Below the pieces are notes generated by a model. That model was given only the letters and a program-made list of their open reading frames with translations. It was not told the DNA's origin and did no database searches. The position numbers and the translations under genes were made by a program. Positions 53,262 through 61,386 of a DNA stretch of 64,000 bases are shown here, in pieces. Positions within the stretch are counted from its first letter, which is position 1; each line of letters opens with the position of its first letter. Where the stretch lies: NCBI RefSeq assembly GCF_030687145.1, contig NZ_CP117460.1, forward strand, positions 3,968,001-4,032,000, read 5' to 3'. This DNA comes from Pseudomonas sp. FP1742. Its GTDB lineage: Bacteria; Pseudomonadota; Gammaproteobacteria; Pseudomonadales; Pseudomonadaceae.

Positions 53262-54448
53262 ACACCGCCCCTTCCAATCGCTGGCAGCGTGTCCTGCAGC
53301 AATGCACCCAGCAGTTGAGTGAACGCTGGCCCGCATACCCTACAACCGAACAACCCTCCAACCAGGCGTTGCAGGCTGGCTTTCTGTTCAGTGGTCAGTC
53401 ACACGAAGTCGTGCCGCGTCGGCTGCTGTTGGATAATCGCCTGACGCCATTGGAGCGTAATGCCTGGCAGGTGTTTCGACTCATGCTGCAAGGTCAGGGC
53501 GTGGTCACACCACGCTATGAGGATTTGCAGCCTTACCTGTCGAGCGTGCCCTATGGCACGTTAGCCTCCCGTGAAACCATTGCGCGCGTGTTGACGATGC
53601 TCAGGCTCACTCGCTGGCTCAGCTTGGTGAGTCGCGGCCGCGATCAGGTCAGCGGGCGTCTTCAAGGTTCGCTGTATGTCCTGCACGATGAGCCGTTAAC
53701 CCCCGTCGAAGCCATGGAGCTAGATCAGGACTATTTGGAACTGGTCGGACATTCCCTCGCTCATGCTACCAAGGCGGTGCGCATCGTCGCCCAGCATGCT
53801 GTGGAAGAAATTCGTCAGGACACCCGTATTGATTTAGGTCAGCTCCCCACGCGGCTCGACAGTTGGGGCGAACACTGGATACAGCAAGAATTGGATCAGG
53901 CAGCCGATGACGCGATGCACGATTCCGAACTGGGTGGCGATCACCTCGTTCGGAATCGTGCAGACCCTCGTTCGGATTCCGAACCGGGCTTGAATGCCAG
54001 TGTTTCCGGCACCGTTCGGAATCCGAACGCCGCCTGTACTGTATTAAAAGAAAGTACTTGTACTGTACCGCGCACGACCCCAGTGGTGGATAACCTGAAC
54101 TGGCCCACTCCGTTGCACCTAAGCCCAAGTGAACGTCAGGCCGTCGCCGTGGCGCTGAACAAGCTCAGTCCAGTGGATCGTCAGGCGGTACTCAACGAAG
54201 CGGGTGCACGCTGTACGACAGGAAGTGTCCGCAAGCCAGCAGCCTATCTGATGGGCCTGATCCAGCGTGCACTGAAAGGCGACTTTCATCCTTGGGCAAG
54301 TCAGACAGAACGTCCACCCGTTGCAGAGCTGCATCCAACGGCCCCCTCGCGCCCGTCCCGACAACAGGGCGAACCCGCTTCCGCCCTCGCCCAAGCGTGC
54401 CTGAATGAGCTGCGCCAACTGCGCAGCAAACGTCCTGGACCTCAGTAG
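53258..54448 (+). CDS. STY4528 family pathogenicity island replication protein
   Basis: A 396-residue protein. The N-terminal half (GFLFSGQSHEVVPRRLLLDNRLTPLERNAWQVFRLMLQ, SRETIARVLTMLRLTRWLSLVSRGRD) looks like a winged-helix replication initiator. A central low-complexity linker (about residues 220-265) is followed by a conserved C-terminal block. The start ATG overlaps the DUF2857 stop. The linker is encoded by DNA with five copies of a TTCGGAAT-type palindromic repeat, suggesting the gene contains its own origin sites. The stop codon lies inside a 45-bp perfect dyad. Confidence 0.88.
   Translation: MNTAPSNRWQRVLQQCTQQLSERWPAYPTTEQPSNQALQAGFLFSGQSHEVVPRRLLLDNRLTPLERNAWQVFRLMLQGQGVVTPRYEDLQPYLSSVPYGTLASRETIARVLTMLRLTRWLSLVSRGRDQVSGRLQGSLYVLHDEPLTPVEAMELDQDYLELVGHSLAHATKAVRIVAQHAVEEIRQDTRIDLGQLPTRLDSWGEHWIQQELDQAADDAMHDSELGGDHLVRNRADPRSDSEPGLNASVSGTVRNPNAACTVLKESTCTVPRTTPVVDNLNWPTPLHLSPSERQAVAVALNKLSPVDRQAVLNEAGARCTTGSVRKPAAYLMGLIQRALKGDFHPWASQTERPPVAELHPTAPSRPSRQQGEPASALAQACLNELRQLRSKRPGPQ
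53917..54029. repeat. Iteron-like palindromic repeats inside the replication gene
   Basis: A 113-bp stretch has a 14-bp inverted pair (GCACGATTCCGAAC at 53917-53930 with its complement at 53948-53961), then GTTCGGATTCCGAAC at 53970-53984 and CGTTCGGAATCCGAACG at 54013-54029. The same 8-10 bases are read in different frames and orientations, so the repetition is a DNA-level feature, not a protein repeat. Likely binding sites for the replication protein or a partition protein; a role as element origin is inference. Confidence 0.75.
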
Positions 54449-54482
54449 ATTTGATGCCAGTGGCATCAAATCTACTGAGGTC
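54438..54482. repeat. 45-bp perfect dyad (22-bp arms)
   Basis: Arms at 54438-54459 and 54461-54482 are perfectly complementary around one base. It covers the last codons and stop of the replication gene. The centre (GATGCCAGTGGCATC) and A/T-containing arms lack a trailing U-run. It could be a terminator or protein-binding/resolution site. Confidence 0.75.
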
Positions 54483-54690
54483 TAATGTGAGATCGCAAAG
54501 GGCCGAACCAGCGCAATCCGGGCGATACGGCCATCGCCATCCAAGGCAATGTTGCCACTGGCGTCACTCTCGAAAGTCTCCGGGATTTACTCTCTCACAC
54601 CAAACCGAACAGACCGCATTCAGCTTTTTGGCTGCCCTTGACCATCATCTGTCGCAACGTTTCCGTCCAAGCTTATGCGAGGACAACACC

Positions 54691-55446
54691 GTGGCCGATC
54701 ACTATCAACTCAACCTGGGTTCATTGCGCAGCAGCATCACCCTGACCCTGCACACTCACCACGCCGCCCGTATCTGGCAAGGTCGAACCGCACGTGAAGG
54801 CGTTCATTCGATCATGGGCATGGCCGGCTACATCAGTGTCACCAACCTGATCAAACAAACCGCGGCCCAAGACGATCCCTATGCCGATTGGGCCATCGTG
54901 CAACTCGAAGAAAAACTGATGCAGGCCAAGGCTGGGATGCTGGAACTGACCCAACAGCTGGATCGGATCAGACAGGACCTGCCGACGCAGATCGACATGA
55001 GCGACAACCTCAACATCCACCCCGTCACCTTGCCGTTGTACATCGGCAGCCAGCTGGGTTTTCTGGCGGTCTACTTGCTGACCGACTACGACACTCTGGT
55101 GCGCCGGACCCTATTGGCCCATCACACCGCCCTGGTCGGTCGCAGAGACATGGAAGCCTGGATCGACGACGGCGCTCATCTGCTGCGCAGTCTGTTCGGC
55201 CAGGCGCAGCGCTATCGGCATGCCGGCGTCACACGCGATGACATGGCGGCAAACAACGCCCGTGCCCTGGCGGCCATCGAGAAACTGGGCTTTCCCCCGA
55301 TGGACATCCTTGAGGGGCATCGCCGCTCCCAGTTCGCGCCGTCAATCATTCGTCGGGGTACTGTGGCAGTGGATGACGTTGACGAGTTGGCAGAGCAAGC
55401 GGGAGAACCAACTGCGACAGTGGATGAGTCGGAGGACGACGCATGA
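54691..55446 (+). CDS. TIGR03761 family integrating conjugative element protein
   Basis: A 251-residue ICE backbone protein: LNLGSLRSSITLTLHTHHAARIWQGR, IMGMAGYISVTNLIKQTAAQDDPYADWAIVQLEEKL, and YRHAGVTRDDMAANNARALAAIEKLGFPPMDILEGHRRSQFAPSIIR are the conserved segments. I start at GTG 54691, with GAGGA 7 nt upstream, because upstream in-frame sequence shows no conservation-like character. Function unknown; it is linked to ssb and topB and may act in replication of the element. Its last codons overlap the DUF3158 start by 4 nt. Confidence 0.85.
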   Translation: MADHYQLNLGSLRSSITLTLHTHHAARIWQGRTAREGVHSIMGMAGYISVTNLIKQTAAQDDPYADWAIVQLEEKLMQAKAGMLELTQQLDRIRQDLPTQIDMSDNLNIHPVTLPLYIGSQLGFLAVYLLTDYDTLVRRTLLAHHTALVGRRDMEAWIDDGAHLLRSLFGQAQRYRHAGVTRDDMAANNARALAAIEKLGFPPMDILEGHRRSQFAPSIIRRGTVAVDDVDELAEQAGEPTATVDESEDDA

Positions 55447-55961
55447 ATCCCCTGACCTCGACTCAACCAATGCCCTTCGACACATTGACACCCGATGCCT
55501 ATCGACAGCTCGAACACGCCGCCTCCCTAAAAGGCCTTTTAAAACCTTTTAAGGGTAAGGGGGAGTTGGAGCACCTGGCGCAGGTGGCGAGGGACATCGA
55601 GGCGCAGTTATGTCACCTGATGGAGGCGGTGGTGCAGCAGGCCGGACAACCTCCTTACTCACTGCTGGATATTCGATTGGTGCTGCAGAACACCAGCGCT
55701 GGCAGCACCTTTGTGCGTTGGCGCACCCGTGACTTCGCTCGTATGGGGGTAGCGGTCTGGGAACGCCAGGTCTGCAACAAAGCCTTGCCGCAGGTCGTAC
55801 GCGAGGGATTGCGCCATTTCGAATGCAATCGCATCGCACTGAACCTACAGATGAGTGTGGTGCATTCGCTCTACCGCCAGGCCTCGACCTGCGCGATCAA
55901 AATGGCCAGTGCCGAACGGTTACTGCGCCAATTCACAACCGCAGTGGAGGTATCAGGATGA
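55443..55961 (+). CDS. DUF3158 family ICE protein
   Basis: A 172-residue protein: FDTLTPDAYRQLEHAASLKGLLKPFKGKGELEHLAQVARDI and VRWRTRDFARMGVAVWERQ fit DUF3158, an ICE/island backbone family without known activity. The basic, helical middle could bind DNA. It overlaps both neighbours by 4 nt (ATGA). Codons 26-36 include several A and T runs, a possible slippery stretch. Confidence 0.87.
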   Translation: MNPLTSTQPMPFDTLTPDAYRQLEHAASLKGLLKPFKGKGELEHLAQVARDIEAQLCHLMEAVVQQAGQPPYSLLDIRLVLQNTSAGSTFVRWRTRDFARMGVAVWERQVCNKALPQVVREGLRHFECNRIALNLQMSVVHSLYRQASTCAIKMASAERLLRQFTTAVEVSG

Positions 55962-56428
55962 GTACTTTTTTTGTCGGCGAAGGCAATATCGGCAGTGCGC
56001 CAGAGTTCCAGGAATTTCCATCAGGCAATGACGAGCCACGGCGTTTGCTACGGCTGAATGTGTACTTCGACAACCCCGTGCCGCGCGACGGCAGCTATGA
56101 AGATCGAGGCGGCTATTGGGCGCCGGTTGAGCTCTGGCACCGCGAGGCTGAACACTGGAACACGCTGTACCAGAAAGGCATGCGTGTATTGGTCGAAGGC
56201 CGTACCGTGCGCGATGAGTGGGAGGACAGCGAAGACAATGCGCGGGTCACCTTCAAGATCGAGGCCCGTCGAGTCGGCATGCTGCCTCACCGGGTGCACA
56301 GCGTGGTCATGCGCGAACGCTCCAGTGAACCAGCGGCATCTGCGACACACGTCGGGCAAAACACAGAGCAGGCCAGCTCCCCTACATCGAAACCCAAAAA
56401 ACGCAGAGGGCCGCCACCTACAGACTGA
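55958..56428 (+). CDS. ssb: Single-stranded DNA-binding protein (ICE type)
   Basis: A 156-residue OB-fold protein: MSTFFVGEGNIGSAPEFQEFPSGNDEPRRLLRLNVYFDNPVPR, GYWAPVELWHREAEHWNTLYQKGMRVLVEGRTVRDEWED. The C-terminal tail is basic/Pro-rich and lacks the acidic DDDIPF-type tip of chromosomal SSB, so partner recruitment may differ. It overlaps DUF3158 by 4 nt and precedes topB. Likely protects single strands during conjugative or element replication. Confidence 0.88.
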   Translation: MSTFFVGEGNIGSAPEFQEFPSGNDEPRRLLRLNVYFDNPVPRDGSYEDRGGYWAPVELWHREAEHWNTLYQKGMRVLVEGRTVRDEWEDSEDNARVTFKIEARRVGMLPHRVHSVVMRERSSEPAASATHVGQNTEQASSPTSKPKKRRGPPPTD

Positions 56429-56653
56429 CAGACTTCAGGCATAAAAATTGCGCCTTTTCGCGAAGTTGCTGGGCTGTTTTTACTCACTGCTCGTGACGCC
56501 CACCCTGTTGCCCACGCTACAACTGGCTAGCAGCCTCGGACCATTTAAGCCAGTCCTCGCCGAATAATATGAGGAACCTGCCATTCAGGTTTCTCATATC
56601 TCGCCACCGCTGTTTCCAACAACGCTGCTCCGAACTCAATCCGGAGCAGTTTT
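56429..56653 (+). promoter_or_regulatory. Structured topB leader with two hairpins
   Basis: ATATGAGGAACCTG (56567-56580) pairs with CAGGTTTCTCATAT (56586-56599), one G-U included, over a 5-nt loop. CTGCTCCG (56625-56632) pairs with CGGAGCAG (56642-56649) and is followed directly by TTTT and the topB ATG. The topB ribosome site (GGAG) is inside the 3' arm, so the hairpin can hide it and also act as a weak terminator. Confidence 0.65.
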
Positions 56654-58621
56654 ATGCGCCTCTTCCTCTGCGAGAAACCTGCCCAAGGTCGAGACATTGC
56701 CAAAGTACTCGGAGCCACCCGGCGCGGTGATGGCTGCCTGATCGGTATCGACTCAACCGTCACCTGGTGTATCGGCCATCTGCTGGAGACGGCCCCACCC
56801 GAAGCCTATGGCATTCAGTACAAGAACTGGTCGTTGGATCATCTACCGATCATTCCCGAGCAGTGGCAAGTCGAAGTCAAACCTAAAACTGCGGCACAGT
56901 TCAAAGTCATCAAACGCCTGCTCAGTGAAGCCACCAGCGTCGTCATCGCGACCGACGCCGATCGCGAAGGTGAGATGATTGCCCGGGAGTTATTGGAGCT
57001 CTGCAAGTATCGAGGTCCCGTTGAGCGCCTCTGGTTGTCCGCACTCAACGAGGCCTCGATTCGCAAAGCACTGTCCTCGCTGAAGTCTAGTCAGGAGACC
57101 TTCCCGCTCTATCATTCAGCCCTCGCCCGCAGCCGCGCCGACTGGCTGATCGGCATGAACCTCAGTCGCTTGTTTACTCTCCTCGGACGGCGGGCGGGAT
57201 ACGATGGCGTACTGTCGGTCGGACGCGTCCAAACACCCACTTTGCGCTTGGTAGTCGATCGGGATCGCGCGATTGCCAGCTTCGTCTCTGTGCCCTACTG
57301 GGACGTAGATGTGCACCTGTCCTCAACGGGGCAACCATTCATTGCATCGTGGTTACCACCAAGCTCAGGAGGAGATGAGGCCGGTCGTTGCCTGCAGCAG
57401 ACGCTTGCCCGTCACGCGGTCCAAGCGATCTCTAGCGGTATGACCGCCACAGTACTCTCGCTGCAGACTGAGCACTCCCGCGAAGCGCCACCGCTGCCCT
57501 TCGACCTGAGCACACTGCAAGAAGTCTGCTCGCGCAAGTTGGGGCTCGGTGTCCAGGAAGTCCTGAACATCGCCCAGGCTCTGTACGAAACTCACAAAGC
57601 CACCACCTACCCGCGCAGCGATTGCCGCTATTTGCCAGAGAGTATGTTCAACGAGGTACCCGCGGTACTCGAAGCCCTGCTCAAAACGGATCCCGCGCTG
57701 CAGCCCTCATTCGGAAGACTCGATCGATCACTGCATTCCCGCGTGTGGAACGATGCCAAGGTCACCGCGCACCACGGCATCATCCCCACCACCGAACCGG
57801 CGAACATTGCGCGGATGTCCGAACAAGAACGCCAAGTCTACGAACTGATCCGTAGCCACTATCTCGCGCAATTTCTTCCGCATCATGAGTTTGATCGAAC
57901 CCAGGTCGTACTGGAGTGTGGCGAAGAACGATTGACTGCTGTTGGCAAACAGATCCTGGTCCAGGGCTGGAAAAGCTTGCTCTGCGAAAATACCGAAGAG
58001 GATGAGCCCAGTCACAAGTCCCAAGTATTGCCCGTCTTGCAACAGGGTACTCAGTGCACCGTGGACGACGTCGAACTCAAGTCCATGCGCACTGCCGCTC
58101 CCAAGCCACTCACTGAGGGCGATCTGATCAAGGCCATGAAAAATGTGGCCAAGCTGGTCAACGACCCACGCCTGAAACAGAAGCTTCGGGACACCACCGG
58201 TATCGGCACCGAAGCCACGCGAGCCGGCATCATCAAAGGGTTGATTGATCGCGGTTATTTGCTGAAGAAAAAACGCGCTTTAATGGCCACGGCGGCGGCC
58301 CATACCCTGATCGAGGCGGTACCCGCTGCAATCGCAGACCCCGGCATGACCGCGATCTGGGAACAGGCTCTGGACGAAATCGAAGCGGGACGTCTGTCCC
58401 TGGATGCATTCATCGACAAGCAGGCGAACTGGATTGCGCAGTTGGTCGCACACTGCGGAGCGCTCACCTTGTCGATACCGGTCGAAACCGGCCCGGCCTG
58501 CCCCATTTGCAATGCCTCAATGTTCAGGCGAGAGGGGAAATCAGGGCCGCTCTGGTCATGCTCTCAGTACCGCGGCTGTAAGGGTACAGTGCCAATCAGA
58601 AAAGATACGCGTCGCCCATGA
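56654..58621 (+). CDS. topB: DNA topoisomerase III
   Basis: A 655-residue type IA topoisomerase. The Toprim domain starts MRLFLCEKPAQGRDIAKVLGA and carries the acidic pair D101/D103 in ATDADREGEM; the catalytic tyrosine is Y319 in ATTYPRSDCRYLPES. A C-terminal four-cysteine zinc ribbon (CPIC...C...C) closes the protein. It relaxes negatively supercoiled DNA and decatenates. A TopB is a fixed part of this ICE class, beside ssb. Its leader is strongly structured. Confidence 0.96.
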   Translation: MRLFLCEKPAQGRDIAKVLGATRRGDGCLIGIDSTVTWCIGHLLETAPPEAYGIQYKNWSLDHLPIIPEQWQVEVKPKTAAQFKVIKRLLSEATSVVIATDADREGEMIARELLELCKYRGPVERLWLSALNEASIRKALSSLKSSQETFPLYHSALARSRADWLIGMNLSRLFTLLGRRAGYDGVLSVGRVQTPTLRLVVDRDRAIASFVSVPYWDVDVHLSSTGQPFIASWLPPSSGGDEAGRCLQQTLARHAVQAISSGMTATVLSLQTEHSREAPPLPFDLSTLQEVCSRKLGLGVQEVLNIAQALYETHKATTYPRSDCRYLPESMFNEVPAVLEALLKTDPALQPSFGRLDRSLHSRVWNDAKVTAHHGIIPTTEPANIARMSEQERQVYELIRSHYLAQFLPHHEFDRTQVVLECGEERLTAVGKQILVQGWKSLLCENTEEDEPSHKSQVLPVLQQGTQCTVDDVELKSMRTAAPKPLTEGDLIKAMKNVAKLVNDPRLKQKLRDTTGIGTEATRAGIIKGLIDRGYLLKKKRALMATAAAHTLIEAVPAAIADPGMTAIWEQALDEIEAGRLSLDAFIDKQANWIAQLVAHCGALTLSIPVETGPACPICNASMFRREGKSGPLWSCSQYRGCKGTVPIRKDTRRP

Positions 58622-58660
58622 CGCACCATTGGAGATCAACATGCGTATCGGGGGCGATGG

Positions 58661-58924
58661 TCAGTGCATCATCAACGGCGGCTGGTCCCTCTCCAAGTCG
58701 CTTAGCGGTTGTCCGATTTCACGGGCCAAAGCGATGCCGGTCGAAATCCATATCTGCCCCAGTTCGTTGAACGCTTTCAGGTGAGCAGGATCTTCGTTAA
58801 GCCAATGAACAAGGCTGTCGAAGTGTTCGGGGTTATCCGGGCAATCATGGATCTTGATGAACAGCTCCAGTGTTCGATCCCAGATCTGATCCATGACGTT
58901 CTCGCTCTTCTCTTCCATGCTCAA
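58661..58924 (-). CDS. Small FecR N-terminal (DUF4880)-like protein
   Basis: An 87-residue minus-strand protein. CPDNPEHFDSLVHWLNEDPAHLKAFNELGQIW matches the N-terminal DUF4880 domain of FecR anti-sigma regulators, where it contacts an ECF sigma factor; the membrane and periplasmic parts of FecR are absent. It is inserted between topB and the XRE gene on the opposite strand. A cytoplasmic regulator is likely; no sigma gene is nearby. Confidence 0.7.
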   Translation of the reverse strand: MSMEEKSENVMDQIWDRTLELFIKIHDCPDNPEHFDSLVHWLNEDPAHLKAFNELGQIWISTGIALAREIGQPLSDLERDQPPLMMH

Positions 58925-58982
58925 CCGTTCCTCAGCTTGGCCCTATCAGACCGTTCATTCTCACTGACCACCTCGGACTCTG

Positions 58983-58996
58983 ATTCCTGTAGGAAT
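58983..58996. promoter_or_regulatory. Inverted repeat ATTCCT-N2-AGGAAT in the FecR-N-like/XRE divergent region
   Basis: A 6-bp perfect dyad with a 2-nt centre, between genes at 58924 (minus) and 59128 (plus). Three near copies of CTCAACCGTT also occur (about 58920, 59056, 59094). Either may be the operator of the XRE protein. Confidence 0.4.
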
Positions 58997-59127
58997 AGAA
59001 GCCACGTCGCATTACACAGCGATTTCAGCCAATATAACAACCTTATAAGTCGATACTCAACCGTTAAGGATGTTCATGTCAACGGGTCTTTGCTCAACCA
59101 TTCGGGTTGAACTGGAGAACTCATCAC

Positions 59128-59469
59128 TTGGCACATAAACATCCAACCCAAGCCCAAATCGGGCGCATGATCGCGAAGCACCGCACCGAGCGTAATCTGA
59201 CTCAGGAAGAGGTGGCTGAACGCTTGGGGATCGGCAGCGAAGCCATATCGCGTCTAGAGCGGGGTGTGGTGGAGCTTTCCGTGGTCAAGCTGATGCAGTT
59301 AGCGGATATTTTCGACTGCCGGATGGATGAACTGCTGACGGAGTCGAGTAATCGTCCCAATGACCAGGGCCAGATGATCGCGGGTCTGCTGAACGGTCTG
59401 AAAGAAAGCGACCGTGCCTTTATCCTGGCGACCGTCGAACGATTGGCTACTCATCTCGCCAACAAATGA
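59128..59469 (+). CDS. XRE family helix-turn-helix regulator
   Basis: A 113-residue Cro/CI-type protein: IGRMIAKHRTERNLTQEEVAERLGIGSEAISRLERGVVELSVVKLMQLADIFDCRMDELL is the whole XRE domain; the C-terminal helix (AGLLNGLKESDRAFILATVERLATHLANK) may dimerise. I take a TTG at 59128 with GGAG 10 nt upstream; TTG 59107 or ATG 59167 are alternatives. It probably controls ICE genes from its position ahead of the structured region. Confidence 0.88.
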   Translation: MAHKHPTQAQIGRMIAKHRTERNLTQEEVAERLGIGSEAISRLERGVVELSVVKLMQLADIFDCRMDELLTESSNRPNDQGQMIAGLLNGLKESDRAFILATVERLATHLANK

Positions 59470-60374
59470 GCTCATGCGCTCGCATTCGATATAGGGGCTT
59501 TTGAGGGGACGCTCTCTGCCTTGACGTCATCCCACCCTCTCTGCTGTAGTGCCTTGGGATCATCGCCAACGGCGACCCAAGACCGATGCGCTCCGGGTAG
59601 CTCGGTCGGACTCCTTGAGTTCGGAGCCTTCTCTTCTGCGGAATTTTATTCCCGCTTTGTGCTCGACCTGATCGCGGTGGCGGATGACCACTGTTGCCTC
59701 TACCAGGCAATAGCGGTCATCCGCTTCAGCGATCGTATTCAGTCCCGGAGCCCGCCGGAGAAACACTGGGCACCCTTTGTGCGCGGATGCGTGCCAGCAT
59801 GTTCCGACCCAGGCCACGACAAGGGTCGGTTGGCGAATCATGGCGCAGTCAAACCAAGTTTTGCGAGGAGCTTGTCGACTGCGTCAGACCGCCAAAGGTG
59901 GCTTTTCTGTTCCTCGCCTGGCACCCCGCCAGGCCCACTCTTCACTTTCTTCAGTCCAGTGACTGCCACTGTATTCCGGCCATAAAAAATTGGGTTGCAG
60001 CGTCTTGACGCTCCCCTGTGCCAGGCTTATACAAAGGGCGTGGTTCGCTGTCGTTGACAGCCCAGCCCAGGTAGCTTGAACCTTCAAGGCTACGCCACAT
60101 TCGTGGTGGTTTACCCAAGTGCGATCAGCATTCGGAAGCTCGCGCGGTTACCGCTTCAGCGGTGATGAATGCCCACTACCCCATGTTTGCGAACCACTAC
60201 CGCAGACGTTCCTCAGTTGCACCGTTATTCCGCCAGACGCATCGTTCTGATCATCATTGGCTTGCCGATGACGAGTCGTTCATCGCTCGCCTTCACCTTA
60301 CCCACCCTGACGGGGGCTCACTTCCCCGTCAGGGGCTGTGCGTCGCCGTTTTCCCTTGAAACAGGAGAACCACC
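59470..60374 (+). ncRNA. Candidate long structured RNA upstream of the DUF3577 gene
   Basis: This 905-nt stretch has no credible gene but an unusual number of strong stems: CTTGGG...CCCAAG with inner TCGCC/GGCGA (59553-59581), GACCGA/TCGGTC (59581-59607), a long helix with GCGGATGACC/GGTCATCCGC and inner TTGCC/GGCAA (59680-59724), itself enclosed by GATCGC/GCGATC to 59734, GCCTGGC/GCCAGGC (59916-59934), AGCGTC/GACGCT (59999-60012), GTAGCTTGAA with TTCAAGGCTAC (60071-60093), ACCGC/GCGGT enclosed by GCATTC/GAATGC (60130-60174), and CCCTGACGGGG/CCCCGTCAGGG (60305-60334). The last lies 40 nt before the DUF3577 start. Confidence 0.6.
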
Positions 60375-60956
60375 ATGGCCCACGCCAACCAATCCCAAGA
60401 AGCGACCACTTACTTCAACCTGCACACCGTCGGTATCGGCTACCTCAACCGTGTTCGTGAAGTACAAGTCCGCCGCGGCCAGCCATTCATGGCCTGCGAT
60501 ATCGCCGCCCTGCACGGTGCCACCGATGCCGTGGAGTACACCCGCTTCGACTGCAAGGTCGCTGGAGGCGAAGCTGAACGTTTGATTCGTCTCTATACGG
60601 ACGCCGTCAACGCCGAGAAAAAGGTCTTGCTGTCGTTCCGTATCGGCGATCTGTGGATCGATCCGTTTCTCTACGAGAAAGGCGAGAAACAAGGCCAACC
60701 GGGCGCCAGCCTGAAAGGTCGTTTGCTGTTCATCGACTGGATCAAGGTCAACGGCACGTTCGAGTACAAAGCGCCCGCCAGGCAGGAAGCAACAGCACCT
60801 GCTGAGCAAGCGCCAAACAGTGAGCCATCCCCACCATCGGCTGATGCCGAAGCTGAGGAGATCGAAACCCCAACAGAGGCTCGGGTCGAACCTGAATCTC
60901 CATCCACTCCCCGCACGGCTCGCCGTGATGCCACCCGTACCGTTCAGTCCGTCTGA
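60375..60956 (+). CDS. DUF3577 / STY4534 family ICE replication protein
   Basis: A 193-residue ICE backbone protein. Residues 1-125 form the conserved domain (TTYFNLHTVGIGYLNRVREVQVRRGQPFMACDIAALHGATDAVEYTRFDCKV...FYEKGEK-like LYEKGEKQGQPGASLKGRLLFIDWIKVNG). The C-terminal 65 residues are an Ala/Pro/Glu-rich tail. Databases describe the family as island replication-linked. AGGAG lies 7-8 nt before the ATG. It follows the long structured segment and is highly expressed-looking in codon use. Confidence 0.9.
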   Translation: MAHANQSQEATTYFNLHTVGIGYLNRVREVQVRRGQPFMACDIAALHGATDAVEYTRFDCKVAGGEAERLIRLYTDAVNAEKKVLLSFRIGDLWIDPFLYEKGEKQGQPGASLKGRLLFIDWIKVNGTFEYKAPARQEATAPAEQAPNSEPSPPSADAEAEEIETPTEARVEPESPSTPRTARRDATRTVQSV

Positions 60957-60978
60957 ACAGTCCACGATGCTCCACATC

Positions 60979-61000
60979 AAGGCGCTCCCTCGAGCGCCTT
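60979..61000 (+). terminator. Terminator-like hairpin after the DUF3577 gene
   Basis: AAGGCGCT (60979-60986) pairs with AGCGCCTT (60993-61000), followed by TTC. It separates DUF3577 from the next gene, which has its own AGGAG. Confidence 0.7.
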
Positions 61001-61027
61001 TTCTTCGATCAGCACAGGAGAACCAAC

Positions 61028-61363
61028 ATGGAATCCTTCTGGCTTTGCGACGACTGCCTGTTCGCTACAGCTTACGAGGACTACAGCACGTTATCGCTCT
61101 ACTACACGACGGATGAAGTCGAGAAACGCATCGCCGACATCCATCGTGGACTGGTTCAGTTAATGCCCATCAGTGCCGACTTCGATCCCGAAGCCGGTTG
61201 GGGAATAAGAGCCTATTCCCCATTACCCTGCGACGGCTGTGGTTCACACCTACACGGTCAACGCCACCGATTCCACTTGGCTGTAAACAGCGCGTCATCG
61301 GCTAATGCCCGCGACTCTCTATCCACCTCGGGGATACCACTCCCCTCGGGCGTGTACCCCTGA
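61028..61363 (+). CDS. ICE-associated hypothetical protein with two CxxC pairs
   Basis: A 111-residue protein I do not recognise. [26 protein letters not shown] opens it, and a second pair [10 protein letters not shown] lies near residue 75, giving a possible zinc site CxxC...CxxC. The C-terminus is Ser-rich. AGGAG before the ATG and its own flanking hairpins support it as real. Possibly a small zinc-ribbon regulatory or host-adaptation protein. Confidence 0.75.
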   Translation: MESFWLCDDCLFATAYEDYSTLSLYYTTDEVEKRIADIHRGLVQLMPISADFDPEAGWGIRAYSPLPCDGCGSHLHGQRHRFHLAVNSASSANARDSLSTSGIPLPSGVYP

Positions 61364-61386
61364 TTGTTCCCTTCGGAGGTACCACC

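Noticed and set aside
59560..59841. Minus-strand open frame of 93 codons in the same gap
   Set aside because: No domain and no convincing ribosome site; coincides with the long helix.
59521..59985. Plus-strand open frame of 154 codons in the structured ICE gap
   Set aside because: Cys/Pro/Ser-rich product without domain, crossing several strong stems; other frames are equally open, as expected for high-GC structured RNA.
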